Below, piece after piece: positions 1-8,929 of a stretch of 62,347 nucleotides of DNA. A program made the position numbers and the translations under genes. The notes below the pieces were generated by a model. That model saw only the letters and a program-made list of their open reading frames with translations. It was not told the DNA's origin and ran no database searches. The DNA comes from Eikenella halliae (GTDB lineage: Bacteria > Pseudomonadota > Gammaproteobacteria > Burkholderiales > Neisseriaceae). Position 1 is the first letter of the stretch; each line of letters begins with the position of its first letter. The stretch spans positions 1-62,347 of the forward strand of contig NZ_LXSQ01000009.1 of assembly GCF_001648475.1 (NCBI RefSeq), in the 5' to 3' direction.

Positions 1-86
1 GTGACGCTTTCCTTCTCTTGTGTGTAGGCCAGCCAAATGGTTTGGCGGTGGTGTGGGGTGAGGCGGGTGTTTTTGTGCATGTTCAT
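1..86 (-). CDS. Transposase N-terminus (IS481-like), cut by window edge
   Basis: The minus strand has an AGGAGA ribosome site nine bases before an ATG at 86, followed by 28 open codons that run off the window. The peptide begins MNMHKNTRLTPHHRQ and continues TIWLAYTQEKESV. This is what I recall as the start of the helix-turn-helix region of IS481-type transposases in Neisseriaceae. Only the N-terminus is visible, so the DDE catalytic core cannot be checked. A CREE lies directly upstream. The family call rests on recognition of a short segment and could be another HTH transposase. Confidence 0.5.
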   Translation of the reverse strand, partial: MNMHKNTRLTPHHRQTIWLAYTQEKESV

Positions 87-132
87 GTTTCAGTATTCTC
101 CTGGAAATACTGTAAACAACGCTACTGGTTTC

Positions 133-231
133 TATAGTGATTTAAACCAGTACAGCGTTGCCTCGCCTTGCCGTACTATCTGTACTGTCTGCGGCTCGTC
201 GCCTTGTCCTGATTTTTGTTAATTCACTATA
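133..231 (+). repeat. Correia repeat enclosed element (CREE), short form
   Basis: A 99-bp element with inverted ends, TATAGTGATTTAAACC on the left and GTTAATTCACTATA on the right. The interior (CAGTACAGCGTTG, GCCTCGCCTTGCCG, GCGGCTCGTCGCC) is that of the internally deleted neisserial Correia element. It lies between the transposase start and mrp. CREEs are non-coding miniature transposons that can carry promoter or integration-host-factor sites. A second good copy is at 60989-61092. Confidence 0.85.
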
Positions 232-234
232 CAT

Positions 235-280
235 AAAGGCTACATGAGACCAGAGATAAATGGTTTCAGGTAGCCTTTTT
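235..280. terminator. Hairpin from one degenerate and one intact DUS
   Basis: AAAGGCTACATGAGACC pairs with GGTTTCAGGTAGCCTTT across a short loop and is followed by a T run. The left arm is a DUS with mismatches. It lies just downstream of the mrp stop and is probably a bidirectional terminator. Confidence 0.65.
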
Positions 281-298
281 GTATTCCAACCGTGCTGT

Positions 299-1381
299 TT
301 ATTCCACCACAATCTGCGGGAAGCGGTTGCTGAAGTCTTTGCCTTTGGCGGCCACGGCTAGGGCGGTTTGCCAGGCGGCTTCGGTGTAGATTTGGGCGAT
401 GGCGGGGTGGGCTGCCTGCATTTGGGCGGCGCTGCCGTTATCCATGGCTTCGCGCACGGGCAGGCTCAGGGGCAGCTGGCCCAGCAGCGGCACGCCGAGG
501 CGTTCGGCCAGCGCTTTGCCGCCGTCTTGGCCGAAAATGGGCTCGTGGTGGCCGCAGCGGCTGCAAATGTGCACCGACATGTTTTCCAGCACGCCGAAAA
601 TGGGGATGTTGACTTTGCCGAACATATCCACGGCTTTGCGTGCGTCGATCAGAGCGATGTCTTGCGGGGTGGTGACCACGATGGCGCCGGTAACGGGGAT
701 TTTCTGCGACAGGGTGAGCTGGATGTCGCCGGTGCCGGGCGGCAGGTCGACAAACAGGTAGTCCACATTGTCCCATTCGCTTTGAAACAGCAGCTGCTGC
801 AGGGCCTGGCTCACCATGGGGCCGCGCCACACCACGGCTTGGTCGGTGTCGACCAGAAAGCCGATAGACATCACTTGGATGCCTTCGGCCGAGCGCACGG
901 GGATGAAATGTTTGTTTTCCTGCTGCGGCTTGCGCTCGGGCACGCCGAGCATGGTGGGCTGGCTGGGGCCGTAGAGGTCGGCATCGAGGATGCCCACGCG
1001 CGCGCCCATGTTGTGCAGCGCCACGGCGAGGTTGGCGGCAGTGGTGGATTTGCCCACGCCGCCTTTGCCGGAGGCAACGGCGATGATGTTTTTCACGCCG
1101 CTGATGGTACGCACGCCGGGCTGGACTTTGCGGGCAGTGATTTCGCTGCGGATGTTGGTTTGCACGTTTTGGGTGCAACCGGCTTCGGCCAGCGCGGCGG
1201 CGATGTTTTGCTTGAGCCGGTCGGCAATGTGGCCGACGGGAAAGCCGAAGCAAAGTTCGATTTGCAGGTCGCCGGCGGTTGGTTCGATGGCTTGCAGGGC
1301 ATGGCTGCTGCCGATGGTGAGGCTGCTGTTGGGGATGGCGACGGCCTCGATGGCGGCGCGCAGGGCATTATCGTTGTGCAT
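299..1381 (-). CDS. mrp: Mrp/ApbC iron-sulfur cluster carrier ATPase
   Basis: A 360-residue cytoplasmic P-loop NTPase of the Mrp/NBP35 family, which carries and transfers Fe-S clusters to apoproteins. Residues 1-90 form the MIP18-like N-terminal domain. The deviant Walker A GKGGVGKS is at 105-112, followed by ILDADLYGPSQPTMLG. VDLPPGTGD is the Walker B region. The C-x2-C pair at C273 and C276 (HICSRCGHH) is the cluster-bridging site at the dimer interface in this family. Length is normal. The gene is preceded by zipA on the same strand, with a DUS hairpin between them, so separate transcripts are likely. Confidence 0.93.
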   Translation of the reverse strand: MHNDNALRAAIEAVAIPNSSLTIGSSHALQAIEPTAGDLQIELCFGFPVGHIADRLKQNIAAALAEAGCTQNVQTNIRSEITARKVQPGVRTISGVKNIIAVASGKGGVGKSTTAANLAVALHNMGARVGILDADLYGPSQPTMLGVPERKPQQENKHFIPVRSAEGIQVMSIGFLVDTDQAVVWRGPMVSQALQQLLFQSEWDNVDYLFVDLPPGTGDIQLTLSQKIPVTGAIVVTTPQDIALIDARKAVDMFGKVNIPIFGVLENMSVHICSRCGHHEPIFGQDGGKALAERLGVPLLGQLPLSLPVREAMDNGSAAQMQAAHPAIAQIYTEAAWQTALAVAAKGKDFSNRFPQIVVE

Positions 1382-1411
1382 GATGTTTTCCTTGAGGTGT
1401 GTGGATTGGGG

Positions 1412-1458
1412 AAACAGGCTACCTGAAAACGGGAAATGCCGTTTCAGGTAGCCTGTTT
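1412..1458. terminator. Inverted DUS pair between zipA and mrp
   Basis: Two perfect Eikenella-type DUS copies face each other (AAACAGGCTACCTGAAA and TTTCAGGTAGCCTGTTT) with a 13-base loop. They form a long stem just downstream of the zipA stop. Inverted DUS pairs commonly act as intrinsic terminators in Neisseriaceae. Confidence 0.75.
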
Positions 1459-1480
1459 GGCTGGTGTGCTAGCGGGTTGG

Positions 1481-2653
1481 CTACGAGAACAGCCGTTTGG
1501 CCAGCTCGCTGCCGGGCTCGATGCCGACCCGTTTCATCTCGTCTTGCCGCGCCACCACATAACTGCGGATTTCTTTCAGCCATTGGGTGGAAAGCTCTTC
1601 GAGTTTGTCGTTGACCAAATCCAGGCCGAGCATGCTGGAAAGCTTAACGGCGATATCCATGAAGCGGTTGAAGTTTTTCTCGCCGTCGGGGATGTGCGGG
1701 GCATCGAACAGCATGCTGATGCCGCGATAATTTTGGGTGGAGAGCAGGGTGGCGGTGAAGGCGCTGTTGTCGAGGGTGGAGATGGCAAACAGCGGCTCGC
1801 CTTTGGCATCGTTCAGGTAGAACATACCGTCGTGGGAAAGTTCGAAGCCTTGGCGTTCTATGGCGTTGCGCAATTCCACGCCGCTCACGTTGTTGCGGGA
1901 CACCAAATGGATGGCGATGGTTTGATCCACGCGGGCGCACAGATCGTCCAGCGGGCGGGCGATGGAGAGGAAGGTGTCGATGTCGGTGAGCAGCAGGCCG
2001 CCGTCCATTTTTTCGGCAAAGGCGTTGGCCTGTTCGCCGAATTGTTCCAAATCGGCAATGCTGGCCAAACCATTGCGGCTGATGGCTTGCAGGCCGATCA
2101 CGAAGCCTTGGTAGTACACGCTGGGAATCGGCTCGGCGATTTGGAAGCGGTCGTCCATGGTGCAACCGGCGATGCGGAAGCGGTGGCGGCTGGAAAGGCG
2201 CGGCATGGCGTGCAATTCCTGCGGCTCTTTCAGGGAAATGTAGCAAAGGTAGTCGAAGCGGCTGTCGAACCAGGGCAGCTGTTGTTTGGCCAAGTCCTGC
2301 AAATCGAGCAGCAGCTTGCGTTTGGCGGGCGCTTGGGTTTGCGAGGGCGCGGCGGCCGGAACGGGCTGAAAGTTGAAAGCGGGGGTTTCGTCGGCGGGCT
2401 CGCTGGAGCGGTTGAATTTAACAAAGGCCGGCTGCAGGCGCGGGGCGGCTTCTGCTTCGGCAGCGGGAGCTTGCTGCTGGCCGTCGCGCACGGAATGGGT
2501 GTGGCTTTCCATCAGCGCGTCTTTATCGGCATGGCCGAATTGGGCGCGGATGGAGTCGCGGTATTTCTTTTCCTGATAGGTGTTGTACAGCAATACGCCG
2601 AACACGGGGGCGAAAATAAGGATGGCAATAATCAGAATGGTGTTGGTGCTCAT
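1481..2653 (-). CDS. zipA: Cell division protein ZipA
   Basis: A 390-residue membrane-anchored division protein. An N-terminal membrane segment at about residues 5-22 (ILIIAILIFAPVFGVLLY) is followed by a charged, proline- and alanine-rich linker. A C-terminal globular domain from about residue 245 matches the FtsZ-binding ZipA fold (QGFVIGLQAISRNG and LEQFGEQANAFAEKMDGG segments). In this family the protein tethers FtsZ to the inner membrane at the septum. The neisserial protein is of similar size. It is followed by a DUS hairpin and then mrp. Confidence 0.88.
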   Translation of the reverse strand: MSTNTILIIAILIFAPVFGVLLYNTYQEKKYRDSIRAQFGHADKDALMESHTHSVRDGQQQAPAAEAEAAPRLQPAFVKFNRSSEPADETPAFNFQPVPAAAPSQTQAPAKRKLLLDLQDLAKQQLPWFDSRFDYLCYISLKEPQELHAMPRLSSRHRFRIAGCTMDDRFQIAEPIPSVYYQGFVIGLQAISRNGLASIADLEQFGEQANAFAEKMDGGLLLTDIDTFLSIARPLDDLCARVDQTIAIHLVSRNNVSGVELRNAIERQGFELSHDGMFYLNDAKGEPLFAISTLDNSAFTATLLSTQNYRGISMLFDAPHIPDGEKNFNRFMDIAVKLSSMLGLDLVNDKLEELSTQWLKEIRSYVVARQDEMKRVGIEPGSELAKRLFS

Positions 2654-2842
2654 TGATACTTCCGAATGGGAGCTGTCGAAACAGCGGAATTATATAGCGA
2701 AAAGGCTTTCTTTCCCATAGACGGCCGTTTCAAACCCGGCCATATTGTGTTGGCTCGGTTTGATTTGAACGATTACTGGGGCATTAGTGGGAGTAAGGCT
2801 ACCTGAAAAATACGCGCTCCTGCTGCGGCAACGGCTTCCGGT

Positions 2843-4282
2843 TTATTTGCCTTCATCCTGCCCGCGCTCTTTTTCTTCGCGTTCTTTTTCTTCCAGCTTC
2901 TGCTGTTTGGCGGTGAGCTCGGGCAGCTCGAAGTGGATGTTCAGGCCGTTGGGCTGCACATTGGCGGCGCTGATGCGGCCGTTGTGTTTGCCGATTACAT
3001 GGCGGGCAATGGCCAGGCCAAGGCCGGTGCCGGGTTTGTGCGCGCCGCTGTCGGCGCGGTAGAAGGCGGTGAAGATGTGCGGCAGCTGGCGTTCGTCCAC
3101 GCCTGGGCCGTTGTCGGCAATGTCGATGTACCAATGGTGTTTGTGGCCGGAGAGGCGGATCTGGATTTTGCTGCCTTCGGGGCTGTAGGCCATGGCATTG
3201 CGCAATACGTTGTCGAAGGCGCGGTAGAGGTAGCCCTCGTTGGCGGAAACGGTGGCATCGGCATCGGCCGGGTCATAGGCAAAATCGATTTGCTGATTGT
3301 TCTGCACGGCGATGGCGCGGCAGTCTTCCACCAGGTTTTCCAAGAAGGGCACGAGCTTGAGTGGGTCTTTTTCCATTTCCACGTTGGCGGTTTCCAAACG
3401 GGAGAGGGTGAGCAGCTCGCCCACGAGTTTGTCCATGCGGGTGAGCTCGGATTCGAGGCGCTTGATGTTTTGTTCCTGTTTGTGCGGCTGCACTTGCAGC
3501 AGGGCAAGCAGAGCCTGCATACGCGCCAGCGGGGAGCGCATTTCGTGCGAAACGTGGTGCAGCAGGTGGCGTTCGCGTTCCACCAGTTTTTGCAGGCGGC
3601 CGGCCATGTGGTCGAACTGGACGGCGAGTTTGGCCAGTTCGTCGCGTCGGCCGAGCAGCTGGTGGGAAATACGGGTTTCGAGGTCGCCTTCGGCCAGGCG
3701 GCTCATGCCGCGCTCCAGCGTGCGGATGGGTTGGGAAATATTGCGGGCAAGGATATAGGCCAGAAGCAGGCCGACGATGATGATGAAGCTGAGGATGATG
3801 AGCTCGTGCCACACCGGCGCCATTTCCACGCCGGGAATCATCAGCGGGGAAGGCAGGCGGGTGGGCTGTTGTTTGTCCCAATCGGCCAGCATGAAGATAT
3901 ATTCTTCGCCCAAGGGGTCGTAGGCCACGCGCACGGCGCGTGTGTTGGGGTATTCGGCGGCGAATTTGCGGGCGGCCAAGATGCGCGCGGGCTCTACCTG
4001 ACGCTGGAAAATATCGGTTTTGCTGTCGCCGGAAATCACGAGGATGTTGTCGAACGTGGGGGTGTTGTTCCAGTCTTGCAGGGTTTCGCGCACGCCGGAG
4101 AGGCCGCGGGTTTGAAACACGGTAACGGTGCTGTTGAGCAGGCCGGTTTCGAAGGCGCGCTGCTGTTTGAAACGGCTTTCGGCCACTCTGTCTTGCACCA
4201 GCCAGAAGGAGAAGCTGGCCACGAAAATGGCGGCGATGATGACGAAGAAGAAGGTGAGGAAAATCCGCTGGAACAGTTTCAT
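2843..4282 (-). CDS. misS: Sensor histidine kinase, MisS/CpxA type
   Basis: A 479-residue inner-membrane kinase, partner of the regulator just upstream. Transmembrane segments lie at about 7-29 and 158-180 and flank a periplasmic sensor. HAMP follows, then HisKA with H246 in HVSHEMRSPL and an ATPase domain with NVLRNAMAYSP, DNGPGVD and GTGLGLAIARH. I chose the ATG at 4282 (MKLFQRIF), which matches my memory of the Neisseria MisS start. An in-frame TTG 36 bases upstream is possible. In Neisseria, MisRS (CpxRA-like) responds to envelope stress. The C-terminus is rich in Glu, Lys and Arg. Confidence 0.88.
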   Translation of the reverse strand: MKLFQRIFLTFFFVIIAAIFVASFSFWLVQDRVAESRFKQQRAFETGLLNSTVTVFQTRGLSGVRETLQDWNNTPTFDNILVISGDSKTDIFQRQVEPARILAARKFAAEYPNTRAVRVAYDPLGEEYIFMLADWDKQQPTRLPSPLMIPGVEMAPVWHELIILSFIIIVGLLLAYILARNISQPIRTLERGMSRLAEGDLETRISHQLLGRRDELAKLAVQFDHMAGRLQKLVERERHLLHHVSHEMRSPLARMQALLALLQVQPHKQEQNIKRLESELTRMDKLVGELLTLSRLETANVEMEKDPLKLVPFLENLVEDCRAIAVQNNQQIDFAYDPADADATVSANEGYLYRAFDNVLRNAMAYSPEGSKIQIRLSGHKHHWYIDIADNGPGVDERQLPHIFTAFYRADSGAHKPGTGLGLAIARHVIGKHNGRISAANVQPNGLNIHFELPELTAKQQKLEEKEREEKERGQDEGK

Positions 4283-4388
4283 GAATATGCTTTGGCGGGA
4301 AAGTTTGCCCGGCCGCAAAACAATGCCGCCGTCAGTCGGTTTAGGCTTGGCGGCGGCCGTTGGGTGGGGGCAAATGAAGGAACGGTGT

Positions 4389-4430
4389 TTTCAGGTAGCC
4401 TTTATCCCGTTCGATGGAGGCTACCTGAAA
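4389..4430. terminator. Inverted DUS pair between misR and misS
   Basis: TTCAGGTAGCCT and AGGCTACCTGAA face each other with a spacer of about 17 bases, inside the 177-bp gap between the regulator and its kinase. It could attenuate transcription between the two genes, since both lie on the minus strand. The right copy is followed by GCGTAAGCTTCAA, the start of the composite repeat described elsewhere. Confidence 0.6.
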
Positions 4431-4459
4431 GCGTAAGCTTCAAAAATAAAATCGAAATA

Positions 4460-5137
4460 TCAGTTTTTCACAAACAGATAACCCAGGCCGCGCACGGTTT
4501 GGATGAGCGAGGCGTCGCCCAGTTTGTGGCGGATGCTGGAGATGTGCACGTCGATACTGCGGTCGAACTTGGCCAGCTTGCGGTCGAGCGCTTCAAGCGA
4601 GAGGGTTTCTTTGTTCACCACCTGGCCGGCATGGCGCATCAGCACTTCCAACAGGTTGAATTCGGTGCTGGTGAGCTCCAGCGGGGCATCGTTGATGGTG
4701 GCTTGGCGCTTGGCCGGATAGAGGGTAACGTCGCTCACGGAAATCACGTTGGGCGTGCTGTTGTCCGGCTCGGCCAAGCGGGTGCGGCGCAGGATAGCGT
4801 TGATGCGCGCCAAGAGTTCGCGCGGCTGGCAGGGCTTGGGCACGTAGTCGTCGGCGCCCATTTCCAAGCCGATGATGCGGTCGATGTCGTCGCCTTTGGC
4901 AGTAAGCATGATGATGGGGGTTTTGCTCTGCTGGCGCACGGTTTTGAGCACGTCCAGCCCGCTGAGCTTGGGCATCATGGAATCCAGCACCACCACGTTG
5001 TAGTTGCCGTTGAGAATTTCGTTCACGCCGGCTTCGCCGTCGGGCACGCTGCTGACTTCCAGCCCTTCGGCGCTCAGGTATTCGGTTAAGAGCTCGGTGA
5101 GCAGGGCGTCGTCGTCTACCAATAAAACACGGTTCAT
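4460..5137 (-). CDS. misR: Response regulator, MisR/CpxR type
   Basis: A 225-residue OmpR-family regulator. The receiver domain (1-115) has the acidic cluster VDDD at 7-10, phosphoacceptor D52 in LDSMMPKLSG, T79 and conserved K101. The C-terminal winged helix (about 130-225) has LTSTEFNLLEVLMRHAGQVV and the terminal VRGLGYLF. It is the first gene of the misR-misS unit. It most likely binds envelope-stress promoters after phosphorylation by the adjacent kinase. Confidence 0.9.
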   Translation of the reverse strand: MNRVLLVDDDALLTELLTEYLSAEGLEVSSVPDGEAGVNEILNGNYNVVVLDSMMPKLSGLDVLKTVRQQSKTPIIMLTAKGDDIDRIIGLEMGADDYVPKPCQPRELLARINAILRRTRLAEPDNSTPNVISVSDVTLYPAKRQATINDAPLELTSTEFNLLEVLMRHAGQVVNKETLSLEALDRKLAKFDRSIDVHISSIRHKLGDASLIQTVRGLGYLFVKN

Positions 5138-5454
5138 GCTTACTCCTTAGTATTTTATGTGCCGTTGCGGCACGGAAATTTTGCCGCCGGGCATGCCCGG
5201 CAATTTGGCCAACCAACATGGTTCTTTCCAGCTCAGGCAGCTGGGATTAGGCTGGTTGGCCGTTGAATTTCAAGCGTCTTAACACTTTGCCTGATACGAG
5301 CGAACAAGCCAAATTCTTTTGCGTATCTTTGCGTAAGCCGGGTGGGATATCACGGATGTTACGCTTGTTTAAGCCGGACGGGAAATTTGGCTAAGCGAAG
5401 GCATTGGTTTGGCTGCGTTGAAGCCCGCGTTTTCAGGTAGCCTTTCCCGCCAAG
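5138..5454. other. Intergenic region upstream of misR
   Basis: This 317-bp gap separates misR and the PglL-like gene, both on the minus strand. It holds one DUS (5430-5445) just after the PglL-like stop and presumably the misR promoter. No further gene or RNA was recognised. Confidence 0.5.
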
Positions 5455-7308
5455 TCAAACCCCACTGCCGCTGCGCGACGCCGGGCGGCTGCCGCTGTTG
5501 CCGGCAGGGGCGGAAGCATTGCCGCAAGTGAGGTTGCCGGCGGCCTGGGGCATGGTTTGCACATACAGCTGGCACTGTTCGCGCAGGGGCTGCACCACTT
5601 CGGGCGCGGCGCGGAAAGCAGCGGCGGTGCTGAGCAGACCGGGCATTTGTTTGGGGTAGTAGCGCCCCATGTTCACCAGCCAATCGGCGGCTTCGCGCGG
5701 GCGGCCTTCCTGCTCCAAATAGAAGGCGCGCACGGCGGTGTTGGCATAGGGGCGGAACAGGCTGGCGCGCAAAGCAGCATCGCGCCCCCACTCCGGCAAC
5801 GGGCGCAGCCAATCCACTTTGCGGATTAAGCCCATCTGTGCGTAGTATTTGAGGAAATAGTGTTTGCCTTCCAGCTCGCGCAGGGTATCCACTTGTTTGT
5901 ATTGCGGGTAGCTTTCGGTGGGATTGGCATAGGCGAATACCAGGCGGTGGTAGGCAAAGCCGTATTGCACAATGATAACGGACGCCAGCGCGGCAAAGGC
6001 CATGCCGAAGCGTTGCGGCCACTTGCCCGCCTGCGCGATATACCAGCCGGGCGCTTTGGCCGGGGTGAGGCTCATCATCACGGCAAACGGCGTGAGGAAA
6101 TACACATACCACAGCGGATACTCCAGCAGGCTGTGGCACAACGATACGGTCATCAAGGCCAGCATCAGCGCCGAAGATGCGCCCAATCCCTTTTTCAGGT
6201 AGCCCTTGGCCACCGCCAACCAGCCGCCGAACACCAAGATGGCGCCCGCCACACCCATCTCGGCCAAAATTTCCAGCATACTGTTGTGGCTGTGGGTGAA
6301 CAACACGCCCACGTCATAATTGCGAAACGCCGAGCCGCGCATGACCAGCGCGAAACTCTCGTGCGCATAGCCCTGCCAGCCCACGCCCAGCCACGGATGC
6401 TCCATAAACACCATCCACGCCTTCGCCCATTCCGAAGCGCGCCCCGGGCTGGCCGCATCGCCCGACACCAAACGCCCCACGCCCGAAGACTGCACATCAG
6501 GCGCCAGCCACGTATCCACCAGCCAAGGCATAATCAACTGCGCCGCCAACACACCCAAAACCAACAGCCCTGTCAGCGCGCACCAACGGCGCAGCGGGCG
6601 GCCGCCCAACACATACAGCAGCGGCATCAGCAGCAGCAACGCCCCCACATACACCATAATCGTGCGCGAAGTAATCACCCCGATTACTTGCAGCAAAAAC
6701 ACCGCCAGCGCCAACGCAATCAGCCCCGGCAGCCGCCGCCTGCTCCACAGGTAGCCCAGCGCCAGCACGCCCCACATCATGTAGTGCCCCAAATGATTGC
6801 GCTGCCCCACCTGGCCGAACACAAAATACTTCTGCGGCGCGCGCATCAGCCCCGGCAGCCAAGACGTGTGGCCGATAAACTGAAACACGCACACCAAGCC
6901 CTGCAACACCGCCCCGCAAAGCAGCGCCCAGGCAAAAATCTCCGCCACCCTGTCTTGCCCCAGCCGGGCTACCTGAAGCCGGCAAGCCCAAGCCAGCAGC
7001 GCCATCACGCAAAACACCGCCGCCGTCAAATCCGACATTTCCGGATACGGCAGCCGCAAAATCCGCGCCTGCACCAGCCAAAATCCCGCCAGCAGCACAA
7101 AAAACACCATCGCCCCCGGCAGCCGTGCGCGCGCCGGATTGCGCCACAGCGTGAGCAAGGCAAACAAAGCGGCAAACAGCAGCGAGCCGCTCTCAATAAA
7201 CCAGCCCCCCTGCGGCCCCGTGCGCCACGACGACAAAAACGGCACCACCGCCATCAGCGCCATGCCCAGCCACACCACCCAGCTTTCCTTAAACCGTTCC
7301 CACATCAT
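5455..7308 (-). CDS. PglL-like O-oligosaccharyltransferase / O-antigen ligase family
   Basis: A 617-residue polytopic inner-membrane protein with about 11-13 hydrophobic segments. The family signature region FGQVGQRNHLGHY is in the N-terminal half, and the Wzy_C/ligase motif THSHNSMLEILAEMG lies near the middle with its conserved His. The C-terminal periplasmic region is soluble. Such enzymes move lipid-linked glycans onto pilin or other periplasmic proteins (PglL) or onto lipid A (WaaL). The PglL_A-like layout favours PglL. The start is ATG 7308, overlapping the upstream stop as ATGA, so translation is coupled. Confidence 0.78.
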   Translation of the reverse strand: MMWERFKESWVVWLGMALMAVVPFLSSWRTGPQGGWFIESGSLLFAALFALLTLWRNPARARLPGAMVFFVLLAGFWLVQARILRLPYPEMSDLTAAVFCVMALLAWACRLQVARLGQDRVAEIFAWALLCGAVLQGLVCVFQFIGHTSWLPGLMRAPQKYFVFGQVGQRNHLGHYMMWGVLALGYLWSRRRLPGLIALALAVFLLQVIGVITSRTIMVYVGALLLLMPLLYVLGGRPLRRWCALTGLLVLGVLAAQLIMPWLVDTWLAPDVQSSGVGRLVSGDAASPGRASEWAKAWMVFMEHPWLGVGWQGYAHESFALVMRGSAFRNYDVGVLFTHSHNSMLEILAEMGVAGAILVFGGWLAVAKGYLKKGLGASSALMLALMTVSLCHSLLEYPLWYVYFLTPFAVMMSLTPAKAPGWYIAQAGKWPQRFGMAFAALASVIIVQYGFAYHRLVFAYANPTESYPQYKQVDTLRELEGKHYFLKYYAQMGLIRKVDWLRPLPEWGRDAALRASLFRPYANTAVRAFYLEQEGRPREAADWLVNMGRYYPKQMPGLLSTAAAFRAAPEVVQPLREQCQLYVQTMPQAAGNLTCGNASAPAGNSGSRPASRSGSGV

Positions 7309-7658
7309 GCCTGCTCCCGTTTGCCTGAGCGCAGAAAACCCAGCGCCGATACAAAAAACAACACAGCCGAGGCCAAAGCCGCCGCCGCACAAACCCGGCT
7401 CGCCGGCTGCGCGTCAAACAACCGCACCACCGCCTCCGCCGCATAAAACAGCACCAACATCCCGCCCAGCAGGAAAGTTTGCCGGTTGCGCCGCAACACC
7501 CCCGGCAACAGCAGGCACAAAGGCAGCACCTTCAAAGCCAGCCAAGAGCCGCCCGGGCGCAGCGGCGCCAGCCACAGCTCCCAAGCCAGGGAAAGGAAAA
7601 TCAGCGCAAACAGGCTGCACACAGCCGCGCGGTAGGCAAAAGATGGCGAAATCGGCAT
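7305..7658 (-). CDS. DUF2069-family membrane protein
   Basis: A 117-residue protein with about four membrane helices (near 12-28, 42-55, 65-80 and 93-108) and a short basic C-terminus. Size and helix pattern fit DUF2069, a small inner-membrane family of unknown function. Its stop overlaps the ATG of the PglL-like gene (ATGA), so the two are cotranslated. No catalytic motif is visible. Confidence 0.6.
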   Translation of the reverse strand: MPISPSFAYRAAVCSLFALIFLSLAWELWLAPLRPGGSWLALKVLPLCLLLPGVLRRNRQTFLLGGMLVLFYAAEAVVRLFDAQPASRVCAAAALASAVLFFVSALGFLRSGKREQA

Positions 7659-7993
7659 TGCTTGTTCGAATTAAAAGAGAATCGGGTTGAATGAATAAAG
7701 AGGCTACCTGAAACCGGCAGGCACGATGCCGCGCCCGTCCGTTTCGGCAGAAATTATAGCCAAAGCAATCATGTTTTCATACAAACGGCAGATACAAAAA
7801 CTGCCCGAAATCCGCCTCCTCGCCCGAGGAGCGATAGAGAGGGTGGCAAACCGCAGCTTGGTTTTCATTTCTTTAGCGCTGAATTTTTCAGGTAGCCTGA
7901 TGGACGCAGGCTGTTGGCGATAAATCGGATTTGTTGCGCGGGCCGGTTGGCACATTCTATTGGCAGGGGCGGCGCTGGCTCGGATTTTGTTGA
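7659..7993. other. Intergenic region with DUS copies
   Basis: 335 bp without a convincing gene. It contains a DUS near 7702-7714 and another near 7888-7900 in the opposite orientation. Short open frames here have neither a ribosome site nor recognisable content. Confidence 0.5.
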
Positions 7994-8929
7994 TTAGTCA
8001 TTTTGTAGTCTCCGACTAAGATTGGATGGGATTAAAACTTTAATTGCAAAGGTAACTGTTCTCTGCTCGAACTCGCTTTCCCCAGCAGGGCAACGCATAC
8101 CCCTGCCCCAAGGGTTTGGATTCTGCTCAAATTTGGAATAGCCTAATTCCGGCACAAAGGCATACATGGTTTTCTCAGCCATCAGTTCATTGGTTTTTGT
8201 ATCGATAACCTTGATGGTTGTTCCCGCTATCCAATGTTTGCGGTTTTCCCAGGAAATATCGTTTTCATAGGTAACGGCATAGCGGGCACGGGGATGGGGA
8301 TTCAGTTGTTTATCCTCAACCCACTCCTGATTTACCTTGTAAATGCTGTACCGAATAATTGAATTATCTTTCTGTAAAACGTCGGCATAGATATATCTTG
8401 GAAAGCTAAGATTAGAGCGGAGAAGAAATTCCTCAATATATCCCTCTCGCTTCGACTCACTCTCTACCGCCGCATCCTCCCACATCTGGTCTTTCAGCGG
8501 GTTGTAGCTATTATCCTGATACTTTTCATCATCCCCGCGCACTTTCAGCAGCAGGATGCCGTCCACATTGTCCGCCGTACGGTAGATCTTCTCGCCGGCG
8601 TTTTGGCACAGCTGGTCAAAGCGGGCTTTGGCGGGCTCATAGTATTGCTTGCGCCATGCTGCGCGTTCGGCTCTCGCCTGCTGCAATTCCTGCCGCCGCT
8701 GCGCATCCCGCTCTTTTTGCAAAAAATACGGGATAACGAGGAATACAAACAGCACAATCAGCGCGGGAACGGGCACCAGCCAGCGGTGTTTCTGCATCCA
8801 CTGCGGTTTGAGGTGGTAGCACACCACTGAGGCAATGATTGCTATCATGATGGCAGCCACGATGCCGATAACTTCCAAAACATTAAACAGGGAATAGAGG
8901 AATTGGCCGAGATCGCGCGAGGTGAACAT
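7994..8929 (-). CDS. Two-helix membrane protein of unknown function
   Basis: 311 residues. Hydrophobic segments at about 14-42 and 52-70 are followed by a charged, probably coiled-coil stretch (about 71-100, rich in Arg, Gln and Glu). A soluble C-terminal domain of about 210 residues contains LCQNAGEKIYRT and DNVDGILLLKVRG. The topology suggests an inner-membrane anchor with a large exposed domain. I recall similar hypothetical proteins in other beta- and gammaproteobacteria but no function. It stands alone, with long non-coding gaps on both sides. Confidence 0.65.
   Translation of the reverse strand: MFTSRDLGQFLYSLFNVLEVIGIVAAIMIAIIASVVCYHLKPQWMQKHRWLVPVPALIVLFVFLVIPYFLQKERDAQRRQELQQARAERAAWRKQYYEPAKARFDQLCQNAGEKIYRTADNVDGILLLKVRGDDEKYQDNSYNPLKDQMWEDAAVESESKREGYIEEFLLRSNLSFPRYIYADVLQKDNSIIRYSIYKVNQEWVEDKQLNPHPRARYAVTYENDISWENRKHWIAGTTIKVIDTKTNELMAEKTMYAFVPELGYSKFEQNPNPWGRGMRCPAGESEFEQRTVTFAIKVLIPSNLSRRLQND

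Noticed and set aside
37..222. 61-codon plus-strand frame at the left edge
   Set aside because: It runs through the transposase start and the CREE and encodes no recognisable protein.
2933..5089. Open frame of 718 codons antisense to misS and misR
   Set aside because: It spans two well-supported genes on the other strand and the gap between them, with shadow-type composition.
5860..7446. 528-codon plus-strand frame opposite the PglL-like gene
   Set aside because: Gln/His/Arg-rich shadow without a recognisable domain.
7704..7955. 83-codon minus-strand frame between the DUF2069 gene and the 311-residue gene
   Set aside because: No ribosome site, DUS-derived segments and no resemblance to any protein.
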